A stretch of DNA of 34,545 bases, from the IMG/VR virus record IMGVR_UViG_3300005588_000716, positions 1 to 34,545 of that record; one strand, written 5' to 3'. Both the position numbers and the translations under genes were made by a program. The notes under the pieces were generated by a model. That model made no database searches. It saw only the letters and a list, made by a program, of their open reading frames with translations, and was not told the origin of the DNA. The stretch is from a virus. Below, one piece after another: positions 15,449 to 24,414 of the stretch. Within the stretch, counting starts at the first letter, position 1, and each line of letters begins with the position of its first letter.

Positions 15449-16900
15449 ATGAGTATTCCCGCGATGCGAACACCAATGTTTGCCGTTGAAATTGACGGCA
15501 GCCGGGCAGTTCAGACACAAGGCACACTGCCCTACAAAGTTTTGATCATTGGACAGCGACTTGCAGCCGGCACTATCGCCGAAGCAATTGTCCAGTCAGT
15601 CTCGTCAGCCGACGAAGCGGCCACAAAATTCGGTGAAGGTTCCATTCTTCATCAACAGGCTGTGAAATGGTTCGCCAATAAACCGGCAGCCGAACTCCAC
15701 ATGATCGCACTGGATGATGCAGCCGCAGCAGTTGCCGCAACCGGAACTATTGCCTTCACAGGTACTGCGACAGCCGACGGAACCGTTTATATCCTGATCA
15801 ACGGTGTCCAGGTCACCGCGTCAGTCACATCCGGCGATGCAGCCGCAGCAGTTGCGACAGCCGTCGCAGCCGCAATCAATGCCGAAACGACGCTACCGGT
15901 CACTGCCGCTGCTGATTCAGGAACAGTCACCCTGACTGCCAGGAATAAAGGCGAATGCGGAAACGACATCGATTTCCGTCTCAACTATTACTCAGGTCAA
16001 GAACTTCCGGCAGGCATCACAGCTGTTTTAACAGCGATGGCAAGTGGCGCAACCAATCCCGACGTTCAGGATGCTATCGACGTTATAGGCGACACTTGGT
16101 ATCAGCTTTTCAGTATGCCATGGACCGATGCGACCAACATGACCGCAATGGAGAGTGAACTTGACGATCGTTACGGTCCCATCGAAACCAACGAGGGAAC
16201 CTGCATCACCGCCATTCGTGCCGCGAACTTCGGCGCTTACTCGACCTACGGCAACGCTCGAAATTCAAAACACACTGTTGTCATGTATAATAACGGCATT
16301 CCAAATTCCCCATGGGAACGAGCTGCAGGGCTGACCGCGATTATCGCCGACGAGGCAAGTCTTGATCCTGCGAGACCATTCCAAACACTTGAAGAAAAAG
16401 GGATTCTCCCGCCGGCAGATGCTGACATCTACACACAGACCCAACGCAACACGCTTCTCTATGACGGGATCAGCACATTCACCGTCACCGACGCAGGAAA
16501 GGTTTTGATTGAACGGGTGATCACAACCTACCAGACCAATGCGGCAGGGGCAGCTGATACAGCTTTCCTCGACATGAACACGATTCTAACATTGCGTTAT
16601 CTGAGATGGTCATTCAGGAATACCTTCCTGACTAAGTATCCACGCGCAAAATTGATGAACGATACAGCCAACATCCCAACAGGCCAGCAGGTTATTACCC
16701 CGATGATTGCAAAAACTGAGGTAATTTCAATCTTCCGTGGATGGGAAACACTCGGACTTGTCGAGGCACCTGATCAATTCATTGACGAATTAACCGTCAC
16801 ACGTTCAACTACTGACCCGAATCGTCTTGAATTCTACCTGTCACCTGACCTGGTAAATCAGTTCAGAGTTGGTGCGGCGTTGATTCAATATCTGTTATAA
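15449..16900 (+). CDS. Contractile tail sheath protein, Mu gpL-like
   Basis: 483 residues. This gene defines the phage as a myovirus. The N-terminus (MRTPMFAVEIDGSRA, then YKVLIIGQ) and the scaffold 'SVSSADEAATKFGEGSILHQQAVKWFANKP' are those of Mu-type sheaths. An alanine- and threonine-rich beta insertion (about 95-180) includes a repeated DAAAAVA motif. The C-terminal domain ends 'DLVNQFRVGAALIQYLL', the usual sheath close. Full length. GGGGGA just before the ATG gives the ribosome-binding site. Confidence 0.92.
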   Translation: MSIPAMRTPMFAVEIDGSRAVQTQGTLPYKVLIIGQRLAAGTIAEAIVQSVSSADEAATKFGEGSILHQQAVKWFANKPAAELHMIALDDAAAAVAATGTIAFTGTATADGTVYILINGVQVTASVTSGDAAAAVATAVAAAINAETTLPVTAAADSGTVTLTARNKGECGNDIDFRLNYYSGQELPAGITAVLTAMASGATNPDVQDAIDVIGDTWYQLFSMPWTDATNMTAMESELDDRYGPIETNEGTCITAIRAANFGAYSTYGNARNSKHTVVMYNNGIPNSPWERAAGLTAIIADEASLDPARPFQTLEEKGILPPADADIYTQTQRNTLLYDGISTFTVTDAGKVLIERVITTYQTNAAGAADTAFLDMNTILTLRYLRWSFRNTFLTKYPRAKLMNDTANIPTGQQVITPMIAKTEVISIFRGWETLGLVEAPDQFIDELTVTRSTTDPNRLEFYLSPDLVNQFRVGAALIQYLL

Positions 16901-16983
16901 AAAAAAATTAATCTCCCTGATTAATTCGATAATCGAAAATTGGGTTGCGGCAATTATGCCGCAGCCCACAATCGGAGAAAGAA

Positions 16984-17334
16984 ATGAAAGCAGGACTAAA
17001 AAAACTGACAATAAATGGTGTGACCTATCCAACCCAGGGCAGTTTTGAGTTGCAAGTGTCACACGATAAAAAAGAACCCATCATAGGAAATGGTGGTCTC
17101 GTCGGTCACAAAATTGAACCGGTCGCTGGATCAATCAAGGGCGACTTGATAATTGAGGATGAAACCAAAATTAAGAACATCCTTGATGTTGATGGTGCCA
17201 CTATAATGGCCGAAACCCGCAACGGGAAAATCTTTATCCTTTCCGATGCTACCCACACCGGTGACGGGAACTTCAACACCGAGGACAACAAACTTCCTGT
17301 TGAATTCACAGGCAAGAAAGGTGAATGGTCATAA
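16984..17334 (+). CDS. Tail tube protein, Mu gpM-like
   Basis: 116 residues from ATG 16984, which follows GGAGAAAG; nothing upstream in frame looks conserved. The sequence KKLTINGVTYPTQGSFEL, then 'GLVGHKIEPVAGSIKGDLI' and 'LPVEFTGKKGEWS', fits the small beta-sandwich tube protein that stacks in hexamers inside the sheath. Order sheath-tube-chaperones-tape measure is conserved. Its stop overlaps the chaperone start (TAATG). Confidence 0.9.
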   Translation: MKAGLKKLTINGVTYPTQGSFELQVSHDKKEPIIGNGGLVGHKIEPVAGSIKGDLIIEDETKIKNILDVDGATIMAETRNGKIFILSDATHTGDGNFNTEDNKLPVEFTGKKGEWS

Positions 17335-17675
17335 TGAACTCCCAAGAGAAATCGCAAGAGGTTCCAGACATTCAGGAACCACCGATCACGATCATACTGG
17401 ATAGTCCGATCAAATTGACCGAAAGCGAAATGGTTACTGAGATCGTTATCGAACGGAAGCCGACTGCAAAAGATTTTCGTCATCTAAAAATTCCAGTTTA
17501 TTCCAGCATTGCAGCACTTGAGGCAGCAAAGGCTAAAGGAGTGACCGAATACGGACTGGGCGATGTTCTTCAAGTTGCAAAAGGAATTTGCAATCAACCC
17601 GGGTCGGTTATAGACAGCCTATCCTTTAACGACGTCAATCAACTTGTTCAGGTGGTTATCCCTTTTATGACATAG
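17334..17675 (+). CDS. Tail assembly chaperone, short (frame 0) form
   Basis: 113 residues. The pattern 'ITIILDSPIKL...E.V.EIVIERKPTAKDFRHLKIP' and the helical remainder match the Mu gp41 / P2 gpE group of tail assembly chaperones that wrap the tape measure before tube polymerisation. ATG 17334 overlaps the tube stop; an ATG three codons earlier is less well placed. Near the end, the slippery heptamer CCCTTTT (17660-17666, read as CCT TTT in frame 0) permits a -1 shift into the next frame, giving the long form. Confidence 0.85.
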   Translation: MNSQEKSQEVPDIQEPPITIILDSPIKLTESEMVTEIVIERKPTAKDFRHLKIPVYSSIAALEAAKAKGVTEYGLGDVLQVAKGICNQPGSVIDSLSFNDVNQLVQVVIPFMT

Positions 17676-17830
17676 AATGGCTGATGGGCAATATCCACAA
17701 ATGGATTTCGTTTATCGCTGGAGTATTGCACATCCAGCCGAGTGAGATCGACAACATGGGAATCAACGATCTCCACTATTGGTTTAGCCGTGCAGTTGAA
17801 TTTTTAAAAATACAAAGAGGTGATATTTAA
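17666..17830 (+). CDS. Tail assembly chaperone -1 frameshift extension (GpE' / Mu gp42 analogue)
   Basis: No start codon of its own is needed. After re-pairing on CCC-TTT at 17660-17665, translation continues as YDIEWLMGNIHKWISFIAG and runs to the TAA at 17828. The 54 added residues (W..S.IAGVLHIQPSEIDNMGINDLHYWFSRAVEF) have the conserved 'dm...dL..W...A' close of these extensions. The fusion would span 17334-17830 and be about 165 residues. The TAA abuts the tape measure ATG. Lambda G-GT, P2 E-E' and Mu 41-42 use the same device. Confidence 0.85.
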   Translation, partial: YDIEWLMGNIHKWISFIAGVLHIQPSEIDNMGINDLHYWFSRAVEFLKIQRGDI

Positions 17831-19495
17831 ATGGCACTCAAGCGTCTCATGGTTGTTATTGGCGGACAGGATCGTTCACAGGCAGCATTTGGGTCTGTAG
17901 CGAAAAACGCTGACAAACTCCACAAAAATGTTTCCCGAATGGGACGCTCTTATGTACGAAAAGTTACCGCTCCACTCCTGATCGCCGGTACGCTGGCTAC
18001 AAATACAGCGATGGGTTTCGAAGCCAAGATGAACAAGGCGAAAGTTTTATCGAAAGCCAACACTGAACAGTTTGCCGCGATGTCATCACAGGCAAGAAAG
18101 CTCGGCGCATCAACCGTTTTCAGTGCCGGACAAGTCGCTGACGCGATGGCTTTTCAGTCAATGGCAGGGTTTAAAGTAAATGAAACCCTTGCGGCGACGC
18201 CTGGCATTTTACATTTAGCTGCAGCAGCCGGCGAAGAACTCGGCAGGTCCGCAGACATTGCCTCCAATATCCTGACCGGCTTTAATCTTTCAGCCGACAA
18301 AATGAACATGGTCGGCGATGTTTTAACAGGGACATTTACCAGCACCAACACAACCCTTGACATGCTCGGTGAAGGAATGAAAATGGTCGCTACATCAGCG
18401 ACCGGAATGAAAATCCCTCTGACCGAAGTTTCTACTGTAATGGGCACACTTGGAAATGCCGGCATCCAGGGCACCATGGCCGGAACAGCTATGCGCGGGA
18501 TGCTATCAAAAATTGCTAAACCTTCTGGCGAAGCAATCAGAGCACTCAAGCGTCTCAAACTGAAACGCGAGGATTTTGTTAACAGCGAGGGAAATGTCAA
18601 AGGCTATATAAACCTCGTTGAAAAACTGGAAAAATCCGGTGCTACCGCATCCGACATGCTGGCGATTTTTGGCGAACGGGCCGGTCCGGCAATGCAGGGT
18701 CTCGTCAATCAAGGATCAGAAGCTCTTCGAAAACTCAATCTCGAATTAATCAACAGCGGTGGACTGAGTGAACACATCGCTAAAGAGATGAACAAAGGTT
18801 TGGCAGGTGAACTCAAAAATCTAAAGTCAGCTTTCGAAGAGTTACAAATTGCAGTCATGCGTCCAGGAACAGAGGGAAGCCCATTATTTATCCTAACAAC
18901 ACAAACTCAAGAACTGACCTCAGCCCTCCGTGATTTGGGTGAAACAAATCCGAAAATTCTGGATGCTGTTTTTTGGGGAGGAGCTGGACTTGCCGGAGTA
19001 GGTGCTGGAATATTTGGACTCGCCGGCGTTGTATGGTCAGTAAAAACTATTGCACCGTTAATGGCTGGAATCGCTGGAAGCGCTGCGACATTCGCAAAAT
19101 TCTTATGGGCTGCAAAAGCAACACTCGGACCAATCGCAATAGCCCTAGCAGCGATCACCGACACTATTGCCACAGTTAAAAACGTTGGAGGCACTAGGAC
19201 CCGAAATACTGCCTACATGCTAGGTCTACAAGGAACACCATTTTCAACCGGACCGCTGGGAGGGGCTGGTGTATATGCACAAGTCAAAGAGAAATTAGCC
19301 CAACTTTTTACAGATAAAGACTGGCTAGATGATGCCCGTAGTTATCAACTCAAAAATAATTCTATTGTTACCGTAAAATTTGAAAACCTTCCGCCAGGTG
19401 CTAGAGCAATGTTGACTGAAGGTGAAAACGTCAACATCGAAACCGAAATTAATACTGGACGTTTCTGGCAAGATGCATTTTGGGAGGGGAAATGA
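17831..19495 (+). CDS. Tail tape measure protein
   Basis: 554 residues, short for a myovirus. The N-terminal two thirds match the TP901/Mu tape measure core: 'F.AKMNKAKVLSKANTEQFAAMSSQARKLGASTVFSAGQVADAMAFQSMAGF', 'AAGEELGRSADIASNILTGF' and 'VMGTLGNAGIQGTMAGTAMRGMLSK'. Two or more hydrophobic segments (about 380-445) follow, thought to take part in genome entry. Tail length scales with this protein, so a fairly short tail is predicted. The stop overlaps the next start (ATGA). Confidence 0.9.
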   Translation: MALKRLMVVIGGQDRSQAAFGSVAKNADKLHKNVSRMGRSYVRKVTAPLLIAGTLATNTAMGFEAKMNKAKVLSKANTEQFAAMSSQARKLGASTVFSAGQVADAMAFQSMAGFKVNETLAATPGILHLAAAAGEELGRSADIASNILTGFNLSADKMNMVGDVLTGTFTSTNTTLDMLGEGMKMVATSATGMKIPLTEVSTVMGTLGNAGIQGTMAGTAMRGMLSKIAKPSGEAIRALKRLKLKREDFVNSEGNVKGYINLVEKLEKSGATASDMLAIFGERAGPAMQGLVNQGSEALRKLNLELINSGGLSEHIAKEMNKGLAGELKNLKSAFEELQIAVMRPGTEGSPLFILTTQTQELTSALRDLGETNPKILDAVFWGGAGLAGVGAGIFGLAGVVWSVKTIAPLMAGIAGSAATFAKFLWAAKATLGPIAIALAAITDTIATVKNVGGTRTRNTAYMLGLQGTPFSTGPLGGAGVYAQVKEKLAQLFTDKDWLDDARSYQLKNNSIVTVKFENLPPGARAMLTEGENVNIETEINTGRFWQDAFWEGK

Positions 19496-20640
19496 TCCAG
19501 GCGAGCTATAAAGGGATTTCTTTCCACATCCAGAACGCTGACAACGAGTTCGGCAACCGTATCGCGATACACCAATCGCCGGGGAAAGATGTACCCGACA
19601 ACGAGCGTTTAGGTCGAGCCGGACGAGTTTTTCAGGTCCAGGGCTTTTTACTTGGAAGCGACCATTTACTTCAAGCTCAGGATCTACGCGAAGCGGTTGA
19701 AGAGGGAACCACCGGAACCCTCATTCATCCCTATTATGGAACCCTTCAAGTTGATGTCACAAGGCTTCGTACATCCAACAAAGCCACATCAAAAAATATA
19801 ACCGACTTCACTATCCATTTTATTGAAGCCGGCGAACAGGACGTCATCACCGAACTACCTTCCGAACCAAATATTGAACAGATTCAACCAACCACTTTTG
19901 ATCGTATACGTGAAGGCTTCGAGACTGTCTATGACGTTACGTCGGTTCCCTACGAATTAGCACGCGACGCACAGACAGCCATCGATCAAGGGCTTTCCCT
20001 GATCACAGAAACCAGACGGATTGTCGGAAGTGTCGCCGATTTCCAACGGACACTCGAGAACATCAACAGTCGTGGTGATCAACTGGCGTTTGATGTGAGT
20101 AACCTGGCGAACGAACTGCAGGACGTTTTGACGTTCGGAGCAACACTAGGAACATCAGGAGTGTCGACCAATTCAGCCGATCAAGTTGCCGAATTTCGAG
20201 CGATGGCAGAATCAATCACGATTACCGGCGACGAGTCACCGGCGGACGCCCTCAATCAATTCATCCTGCAAAATATCTGCATCGCTTGGGGAGGACTACT
20301 AACAACGTTCGATTTCAAAACACGCGACGAAGCGAAGGAAGTTTTTTACGATCTAATCAACCGTTACGATGAACTAATTGCAGTCTCTATGAACTACGAC
20401 ATCAGCTCTGCTCTGGACGATTTTAGGGCGGAGCTGACAAAATACGCCGACGAGAAAATATTCAATCTCCCGTCAATCACTAAACTGACGTTAAATGTCA
20501 ATACACCGGCGCTTGTACTATCGCATCAGCTTTATGGTAATATAGAAAACGAACAGGAAATTTTAGATAGAAATAAAATCAATCATCCGGGATTTATTCA
20601 ACCGGCTGTTGAACTCGAGGTGGTCAATCATGCTGACTAA
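19492..20640 (+). CDS. Mu gp43-like baseplate hub protein (DNA circularisation N-terminal domain)
   Basis: 382 residues from ATG 19492, which overlaps the tape measure stop and follows GGGAGGGG. The N-terminal domain (YKGISFHI....N.FGNRIAIHQSPGKDVPDNERLGRAGRVFQVQGFLLG, then 'GTTGTLIHPYYGTLQVDV' and 'FTIHFIEAG') is the one labelled 'DNA circularisation' in databases. It belongs to Mu-type tail hubs that bind the tape measure. The C-terminal part is helical. Its end overlaps the next gene by 11 bases. Confidence 0.85.
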   Translation: MIQASYKGISFHIQNADNEFGNRIAIHQSPGKDVPDNERLGRAGRVFQVQGFLLGSDHLLQAQDLREAVEEGTTGTLIHPYYGTLQVDVTRLRTSNKATSKNITDFTIHFIEAGEQDVITELPSEPNIEQIQPTTFDRIREGFETVYDVTSVPYELARDAQTAIDQGLSLITETRRIVGSVADFQRTLENINSRGDQLAFDVSNLANELQDVLTFGATLGTSGVSTNSADQVAEFRAMAESITITGDESPADALNQFILQNICIAWGGLLTTFDFKTRDEAKEVFYDLINRYDELIAVSMNYDISSALDDFRAELTKYADEKIFNLPSITKLTLNVNTPALVLSHQLYGNIENEQEILDRNKINHPGFIQPAVELEVVNHAD

Positions 20641-21664
20641 AATCGAGTTCAGGATAAACGGCAAAGTGATCACCGGTTGGGATATGGTTCAGGTCACACA
20701 TGCGATTGACAGCCTGGCCGGAACATTTGTATTACGAACGCAAACCAGTCAACTCGAGGCAATTTGCAACGCCTTAAATACCGATGAACCATGTTCAATT
20801 GTGATCAACAACGAGCAGGTTTTGATCGGTTATATCGATCTAATCAATCCGCTAATTCAAGGATCTGAAAGTTCAGTCACCGTCATGGGTCGCAGCCATG
20901 CAGCCGACTTGATAGATAGTTCAATCGACAGCGATAAACATGAATTCAACAACATAAAACTAGATGCGTTTATTCAGCAATTGATTGAACCCTACGACTT
21001 TGAACTCCTGATCAGTAATGCACCGGCGACTATAGGGGAACCATTTGCATCCATCGTAACGATGCCGACTTGGTCACCATGGGATGCAATTACCCACGCA
21101 TGTAAACGCAGGATGATTTTACCCATTGCAGGTGTTCATAAAAATATTTTTCTGACTACACCTGGCAGTTTCGGACGATCAGCCGATTTAGTCTATGGAC
21201 AGAACATCAAAAAGATTGAGGAGAAAAACAGACGCGACAGCCGTTTCTCTGAGATCATTATCAAGGGTAAAGCCAACAGCGACGACTTTTCAAGTAGCGA
21301 GGAAATCTCAGCCAGCACGAAGGATCCTGACATAAAACGCCATCGACCGAAAATTCTACAGGTCAGCGGGATTACCCAGGATTATGCGCAAGAACGGGCA
21401 AATTGGGAGACAAATATCCGAGCGGCAAAATCAAGAGAAATATCTGTTTCGATTCCTGGATTTACCCAACCCGACGGTTCACTCTGGAAATATAACACAC
21501 TCGCCCGAACGGTCATTCCAGCACTTGGACTCGACACGGACAGATTGATCGCAAAACGGATGTTCAAAAAATTCAACGAAGGATCTGAAACACAATTAAC
21601 ACTCGTTCGTCCGGATGCCTTCCAATTCAAACCTGAAGTCGAAATCAAAGAAGAATCCTGGTAA
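20630..21664 (+). CDS. Mu gp44/gpP-like baseplate hub protein
   Basis: 344 residues from ATG 20630 (GAGGTG upstream, inside the preceding gene). The pattern 'I.G.VI.GWDMVQVTHAIDSLAGTFVL', 'VLIGYIDLINPLIQGSESSVTVMGRSHAADLIDSSI' and 'W.PWDAITHACKRRMILPI' is the phage late control D/gpP group, structural analogues of T4 gp27 that form the hub above the spike. It is followed, with one-base overlap, by the spike gene. Confidence 0.85.
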   Translation: MLTKIEFRINGKVITGWDMVQVTHAIDSLAGTFVLRTQTSQLEAICNALNTDEPCSIVINNEQVLIGYIDLINPLIQGSESSVTVMGRSHAADLIDSSIDSDKHEFNNIKLDAFIQQLIEPYDFELLISNAPATIGEPFASIVTMPTWSPWDAITHACKRRMILPIAGVHKNIFLTTPGSFGRSADLVYGQNIKKIEEKNRRDSRFSEIIIKGKANSDDFSSSEEISASTKDPDIKRHRPKILQVSGITQDYAQERANWETNIRAAKSREISVSIPGFTQPDGSLWKYNTLARTVIPALGLDTDRLIAKRMFKKFNEGSETQLTLVRPDAFQFKPEVEIKEESW

Positions 21665-22173
21665 TGCTCTCAGACATTTTAGATAAAATAAAAAATCTTT
21701 TCAGCACTGGAACAATTGAACAGGTCAACGATAATGATCCAGTTCAAAAAGTTAGGGTAAAACTTTTTGGGAAAGGTTTACGCTCATCGCTGACCCGAAT
21801 ACAGCAGTACGGTTTCACTTCAGTTCCGGGAAAAGATGCCAGTTGCATTGTGATTAATCTCGACGGTAAAGAGGTTGTCATAGCTGTTGAAGATTTCAGT
21901 TTCCGGAAAAAAGAAATGTCAGAAGGCGATGTCGCAGTTTACGACAAACGCGGATCATTTATTCTGTTAAAATCCGGTGGCGAAATCGATATCGAATCAG
22001 AAAACGCAGTTAATGTCAACACTGCCAAAGCAATTTTGAACGCGGATGAGGTTCACTTGGGTGGTGATTGCACCGGCGATCCACTTACCGGAGTTGCGAC
22101 TGGACATTCACTTGCTCCGTCCGGTGGCGGACCAATCACAGAAAATTCAACAAAGGTATTTGCCAAATCATGA
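21664..22173 (+). CDS. Mu gp45-like baseplate spike / assembly protein
   Basis: 169 residues. An OB-fold-like first part (V.DNDPVQKVRVKLFGKGLRSSLTRIQQYGFTSVPGKDASCIVI) is followed by repeated short beta segments (GSFILLKSGGEIDIESENAVNVNT) and a close 'HLGGDCTGDPLTGVATGHSLAPSGGG'. This is the Mu gp45/P2 gpV type of trimeric membrane-puncturing spike. Start and stop both overlap neighbours. Confidence 0.85.
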   Translation: MLSDILDKIKNLFSTGTIEQVNDNDPVQKVRVKLFGKGLRSSLTRIQQYGFTSVPGKDASCIVINLDGKEVVIAVEDFSFRKKEMSEGDVAVYDKRGSFILLKSGGEIDIESENAVNVNTAKAILNADEVHLGGDCTGDPLTGVATGHSLAPSGGGPITENSTKVFAKS

Positions 22174-22679
22174 GTTTCTCTGGCGACATAAAAATAAACC
22201 TGGTAGATCCTGCTGGCTTCGATATCGAAATCACTGACGGCGATTTTAGCCAGGACGACGGCATCCTGACCGCGATTCTGATCAGTCTGTTTACCGACCG
22301 TCAAGCATCGACTGACGATCCGCTTCCGGGAAATAATTCAGACCGTCGTGGATGGTGGGCTGATGAATTATTCAGCGAGCCCATCGGTTCAAAATTGTGG
22401 CTATTGGAACGAGCGAAGTTGACCGAAAACAACATCGCACTCTTTACACAATACGCTGAGGACGCTCTCAAATGGATGGTCAACCGGAAACTTTGTAGCA
22501 AGGTCACAATCACTGTTTCTCGCGATTCATCAAACCTTGAAAAGCTGAACTTCACAATTGGGATCAGCCGGACAGGGAAGAGGTCAACAGCCAGCAGCCA
22601 GACAACATCGGAACTGCTTTATAATTTTAATCTGAAATGGGACACAATGTCGGCATCACTTTCAGGGAGTAGCGAATAA
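22170..22679 (+). CDS. Mu gp46-like baseplate wedge protein
   Basis: 169 residues from ATG 22170, overlapping the spike stop (ATGA). 'GDFSQDDGILTAILISLFTDRQA', 'RRGWWADEL......GSKLWLLERAKLTENN' and 'AEDALKWMV' are the hallmarks of the GP46 family. These are gp25-like wedge proteins, which start sheath assembly. The next gene overlaps by one base. Confidence 0.88.
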   Translation: MSFSGDIKINLVDPAGFDIEITDGDFSQDDGILTAILISLFTDRQASTDDPLPGNNSDRRGWWADELFSEPIGSKLWLLERAKLTENNIALFTQYAEDALKWMVNRKLCSKVTITVSRDSSNLEKLNFTIGISRTGKRSTASSQTTSELLYNFNLKWDTMSASLSGSSE

Positions 22680-23779
22680 TGGCATTCACTCGACCTACAA
22701 AAAACGAACTTAAAACGCGGATCGGCAACGATTTTACAAGTCGTCTGTCCGGTACTTCATCCATATTTCAAAACGCACTGATTCAAGTTTTTGTGGCGGT
22801 CTACGCTGGACTATTCCACATCCTTTATGGTGTTCTCGCGCAACTGGAAAAAGAAATCTTTGTTAAAACTGCCGGTGATATCACACCACACGAAGAGGTT
22901 TCACCGTTAACACGAAAACCAGCTGCCTACGCATCCGGATCAATTTTAATCACCGGGACAGCAGCGTCGGTCATTCCAGTTGATACGGTTTTTCAGCGAT
23001 CAGACAACACCGATTATAAAACCGCGAACGAGGTCACCATTCCTGCAGGTGGTTCGATTGCCGTTGACGTTGAAGCATCGGTTGCTGGACTCGACGGAAA
23101 CGTCGATTCAGGAATCCTCTCGCTAGTTTCACCAATTGCCGGAGTCGACAATGATGCCACGATCGAAAGTGACGGCATTTCTGGCGGTGCCGATCTGGAA
23201 AGCGACACGTCCCTGGTAGCACGAATTGTTAAAGATCAACAAACCGGTGCAACTGAAATCGGAAATCTATCCGACTATGAACGTTGGGCTGAATCGGTCA
23301 GTGGCGTTCGTAAAGCCTGGGCGTATCGAGCGTACTCTGGCGCCGGAACGATTGGACTTTCATTTGCCGCCACCGGTACAAATCCGATTCCATCAGCGAC
23401 ACTTCGCAACACCGTTCAGGCGTACATCGAAGATTCGTCCAGAATGCCGGGCGCGGCATCACTGACCATGATCACTCTCTCGCAGGTATCACTTTCACTG
23501 ACAGTTCACCCTGTCGAGGATCTGGACGACGATACAAAAACGACGATCCGTGAAAATATTCAAGAGTTGATTTTTGACAAAGTCACACCTGGCGACTACA
23601 TGCCATTCAGCGTAATTCATCAGGCATTCCAACAGGCAGGAGTTCGCTCGTACACCGTCGACAATGTGACGGTGAACTGGAACGATGGCACCGGCGAACA
23701 TACCGATCACGGCGAAAACGACATCAGCCTGTCTGCCGGACAGATAGTTGTCCTCACATCACTAACCTGGGTGGAATAA
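22679..23779 (+). CDS. Baseplate J-like protein, Mu gp47
   Basis: 366 residues. A helical N-terminus ([10 protein letters not shown]) is followed by '[42 protein letters not shown]' and '[49 protein letters not shown]', the classic baseplate J core. The C-terminal part is another alpha-beta domain. It forms the baseplate wedge with gp46. Instead of the expected gp48-like gene, the next start (one-base overlap) is that of a single-stranded DNA-binding protein. Confidence 0.92.
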   Translation: MAFTRPTKNELKTRIGNDFTSRLSGTSSIFQNALIQVFVAVYAGLFHILYGVLAQLEKEIFVKTAGDITPHEEVSPLTRKPAAYASGSILITGTAASVIPVDTVFQRSDNTDYKTANEVTIPAGGSIAVDVEASVAGLDGNVDSGILSLVSPIAGVDNDATIESDGISGGADLESDTSLVARIVKDQQTGATEIGNLSDYERWAESVSGVRKAWAYRAYSGAGTIGLSFAATGTNPIPSATLRNTVQAYIEDSSRMPGAASLTMITLSQVSLSLTVHPVEDLDDDTKTTIRENIQELIFDKVTPGDYMPFSVIHQAFQQAGVRSYTVDNVTVNWNDGTGEHTDHGENDISLSAGQIVVLTSLTWVE

Positions 23780-24243
23780 TGGTCAATAAAGTAATTCTAA
23801 TCGGGAACCTTGGGAAGGATCCTGAGCTGACACACACGCCCAACGGTGCGGCAGTCGCCAAGGTTACTGTTGCAACAACCGAGCACTGGACCGACAAACA
23901 GGGTAATAAACAGGAACAGACCGAATGGCACAACTTGGTATTCTGGAACCGTTCCGCCGAAGTCGTCAACGAGTACCTGGCGAAAGGTTCAAAAATCTAC
24001 GTCGAAGGCAAACTTCATTATCGATCATGGGAAGGGCAGGACGGCCAGAAACGATATGCGACTGACATCGTTGTAAAGTCTTTCCAGTTTTTAAGCACTC
24101 GCGGATCCGGCAGCCAGGACAACCACCCGGCGAAGAATGATCAGAAACCGAAACAACAGTCACAGCAGACTCATCAGCCGCAAGGCGGTCAACAGGATGA
24201 CGGTTCGTTCGGTTCAGCCGACGACGACGATATGCCGTTTTAA
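23779..24243 (+). CDS. ssb: Single-stranded DNA-binding protein
   Basis: 154 residues. The OB-fold begins [20 protein letters not shown] and contains the conserved '[55 protein letters not shown]' series. A Gln- and Gly-rich linker follows, then the acidic tip DDDDMPF that docks replication and repair partners. It is a complete, ordinary bacterial-type SSB. What is odd is its place: its start overlaps the baseplate J stop (TAATG), inside the late tail operon, so it would be made late with structural proteins. A G-rich repeat element lies directly downstream. Confidence 0.95.
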   Translation: MVNKVILIGNLGKDPELTHTPNGAAVAKVTVATTEHWTDKQGNKQEQTEWHNLVFWNRSAEVVNEYLAKGSKIYVEGKLHYRSWEGQDGQKRYATDIVVKSFQFLSTRGSGSQDNHPAKNDQKPKQQSQQTHQPQGGQQDDGSFGSADDDDMPF

Positions 24244-24414
24244 AGGGTAGGGCACCCAGTGGGAAGGGTTACGAGTTGTGGGGGTTAAGGTACACATGTC
24301 GTGGTGGACCACCACTGGAGTAGGACCACTTGTCGTAGGGGATACCAGTCGAGAGGGGATACCAGTCGACACCGGTGATGAAACGTTATCGGTGACATTA
24401 AAAAGGTTTTTCAC
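24244..24414 (+). repeat. G-rich non-coding element with degenerate tandem repeats and hairpins
   Basis: 171 bases without a credible gene and strongly G-biased on the plus strand. AGGGGATACCAGTCGA occurs exactly twice, at 24337-24352 and 24354-24369. Looser units of similar form precede it (TGGACCACCACTGGAG and TAGGACCACTTGTCG from about 24306 on, and TAGGGCACCCAGTGGG at about 24248). GTGGTGG pairs with CCACCAC at 24301-24315 around one base. CACCG (24370-24374) can pair with CGGTG (24390-24394). A structured RNA, a protein-binding site or remnant DNA are all possible. No T run marks it as a terminator. Confidence 0.65.

Noticed and set aside
16945-16983. Longer N-terminus for the tail tube protein
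   Set aside because: The extra residues are unlike the family, and GGAGAAAG lies just upstream of ATG 16984.
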